Source: Candidatus Ruthia endofausta
GTDB taxonomy: Bacteria > Pseudomonadota > Gammaproteobacteria > PS1 > Pseudothioglobaceae
Direction: 5' to 3'
Assembly (NCBI RefSeq): GCF_013342985.1
Contig: NZ_CP054490.1
Span: forward strand, 868,001-932,000
Length of the DNA: 64,000 bases
Shown: positions 62,712 to 64,000 of the stretch, piece after piece
Layout: each line of letters starts with the position of its first letter
How positions within the stretch are numbered: position 1 is the first letter of the stretch
Made by a program: the position numbers and the translations under genes
Notes under the pieces: generated by a model
What the model was told of the DNA's origin: nothing
The model's input: the letters and a program-made list of their open reading frames with translations, nothing else
The model's database searches: none

Positions 62712-64000
62712 ATGCAATATCTTTATCCTTATAAGTCTAAATGCTTTCAATCGGGTCAAAAAACTTATTGGGGCTCACTGTACGGCAGTGCAGATGCACT
62801 GGCATTAATTGAATTTGCCAATCAACAACAGCAAGTTATTTTAGTCATTGCTAATGACATTGCACATTTTGACAGTCTTTATAAATCTTTAAATTTCTAC
62901 AACACAGATTTAGAAATTTTAAAATTTGATAACTGGGAAGTGCTCGCCTATGATCACTTTTCGCCTCATCCTGATATCACCTCAAGTCGACTAAAAACCT
63001 TATCAAAACTTAAAAATCTTAAACGCGGTATTGTTCTCACCACACTAGAATCATTATTTTCACACTTATGCCCGTTAGAGTTTGGCGAAAAATATAGCTT
63101 TAATATTGGTATTAATGACAATATTAATCTTGATACTTTTAGTGAAAGACTATTAAAAATTGGCTACAACCGCGTAACCACAGTGATGGAGCATGGTGAG
63201 TTTAATGTACGTAGCTCATTGATTGATTTATACCCAATGGGTGCAAAAACACCCTACCGAATTGATTTATTTGATCAAGAAGTAGAGTCTATTCGCACCT
63301 TTGATACCTCAACTCAACGCTCCAAGGTGCAAGTGTCTGAAATTGCGCTACTGCCTGCCAGAGAATTTCCCACAGATAATGCTAGTATTGAGCGTTTCAA
63401 AACCAATTATCAAAAAGCGTTTAATGATCATAGTTTCATTTATACCGAAGTTAGTGAAGGCAGGCTACCAGGCGGTATTGAATTCTATTTACCACTATTT
63501 TTTAACACAACCAACACCTTGTTTGACTATCTAGTAAATAACGCCGTGATTGCCACATCAAAAGGGTTTTCAAACTTGGTAGATAAGACCTATAGCGAGA
63601 TACGCGAACGATTTGAAAATGCCAAAAAAACATTAGATAGAGCGCCACTTGATATTCACCAAGTTTTCCTGTCCAAAGAGTTGTTGTTTAGTGAAATCAA
63701 GCAAAAATCACAACTCATCATTAGCACGTCAAAACTAGAAGAAAAAAACCAACACTTTAATTTTAATTCAAGCCTATTGTCTCCCATACGCATTGAGCCA
63801 AAAACAAAAAATCCATTAAACAAATTTTTAATATTTGTTAAAAGATTTACCAACAAGAAAAGCAAAAAAATATTAATTGTTTGTGAGTCGTACGGCAGGC
63901 AAGATGTGCTCAGCGATTTACTCATCAAGCATAACCTTGATATTCATAGTGTTAAAAACTGGCATGAATTTAGCAAGAGTAACAAGCCACTTAACATTAC
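62712..64000 (+). CDS. mfd: Transcription-repair coupling factor Mfd, N-terminal part
   Basis: The first ~429 codons of Mfd, running off the window. Mfd frees RNA polymerase stalled at lesions and recruits UvrA. The ATG at 62712 starts 'MQYLYPYKSKCFQSGQKTYW'. Visible: the UvrB-like domains with 'DNWEVLAYDHFSPHPDITSS' (~76-95), 'VLTTLESLFSHLCP' (~110-123), 'VMEHGEFNVRSSLIDLYPMG' (~157-176) with 'RIDLFDQEVESIRTFDTSTQ' (~182-201), and 'EGRLPGGIEFYLPLFF'. The conserved order matches Mfd. The translocase and RID parts lie outside. Confidence 0.95.
   Translation, partial: MQYLYPYKSKCFQSGQKTYWGSLYGSADALALIEFANQQQQVILVIANDIAHFDSLYKSLNFYNTDLEILKFDNWEVLAYDHFSPHPDITSSRLKTLSKLKNLKRGIVLTTLESLFSHLCPLEFGEKYSFNIGINDNINLDTFSERLLKIGYNRVTTVMEHGEFNVRSSLIDLYPMGAKTPYRIDLFDQEVESIRTFDTSTQRSKVQVSEIALLPAREFPTDNASIERFKTNYQKAFNDHSFIYTEVSEGRLPGGIEFYLPLFFNTTNTLFDYLVNNAVIATSKGFSNLVDKTYSEIRERFENAKKTLDRAPLDIHQVFLSKELLFSEIKQKSQLIISTSKLEEKNQHFNFNSSLLSPIRIEPKTKNPLNKFLIFVKRFTNKKSKKILIVCESYGRQDVLSDLLIKHNLDIHSVKNWHEFSKSNKPLNI

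Overview
The window is AT-rich bacterial DNA. Its proteins (AcnB, LptB, MetE/MetR, FabA/FabB, NarX/NarL-type pair, GshA, Nudix-ThiE fusion, FxsA) are of gammaproteobacterial type. The mixture of compact, overlapping housekeeping genes with islands full of broken genes suggests a genome in an early or middle stage of reduction. My best guess is a sulfur-oxidising symbiont or relative of the SUP05/Thioglobus lineage (bathymodiolin or vesicomyid gill symbionts). This is inference from gene style only; no sulfur-oxidation gene lies in the window.

Region 1-7.74 kb is a decay island. After the N-terminus of hisA and an intact VOC protein come a gokushovirus (Microviridae) remnant, in which scaffold protein VP3 is intact and replication initiator VP4 has one in-frame stop, then a DJ-1/PfpI pseudogene, a divergent LysR pseudogene, remains of a DUF262 (GmrSD-like) gene and an ATPase-like gene that may come from a defence module, and a broken comM. 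Region 7.7-23.4 kb is mostly intact housekeeping DNA: tsaD, lptB, a decayed bactofilin gene, birA, dgkA, truA, divergent metE/metR with a perfect MetR-type operator, an SLC13 permease, beta-carbonic anhydrase, rpsP-rimM (rimM apparently starts at CTG), purB, acnB, rpmB-rpmG and tRNA-Ser. At 23.6-25.5 kb is a second small island: a mazEF module whose toxin has one nonsense codon, and a DUF4126 pseudogene joined to an exact 672-bp copy of the middle of acnB.

Region 25.5-41.2 kb is again dense: pyrE/xthA, trmB-fxsA-folC-cvpA-purF-metZ-fabA-fabB on the plus strand, serS-yajC-secD-secF on the minus strand, a rhodanese, an unknown protein and trxC. A complete rRNA operon (16S, tRNA-Ile, tRNA-Ala, 23S, 5S) occupies 41.2-47.3 kb on the minus strand, with a near-consensus promoter, boxA elements and an unusual 19-bp inverted repeat linking tRNA-Ile to its downstream spacer. 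Beyond it lie a rhodanese, an intact Phd/RelE-type toxin-antitoxin pair, a NarL/NarX-like two-component system without a periplasmic sensor domain, mnmE, gshA and a Nudix-ThiE fusion. A third island (54.4-55.8 kb) holds joined remnants of a Slam-like outer membrane gene and a DUF748 gene. The window ends with yaaA, gltB, a broken VOC gene, folA, maf and the start of mfd.

Together the intact genes cover translation and tRNA modification, envelope building (LptB, FabA/B, Sec), purine, pyrimidine, folate, methionine and glutamate synthesis, carbon handling (carbonic anhydrase, AcnB) and thiol redox. The broken genes are mostly of the accessory class: phage, possible defence, competence, toxin, surface protein and regulator.
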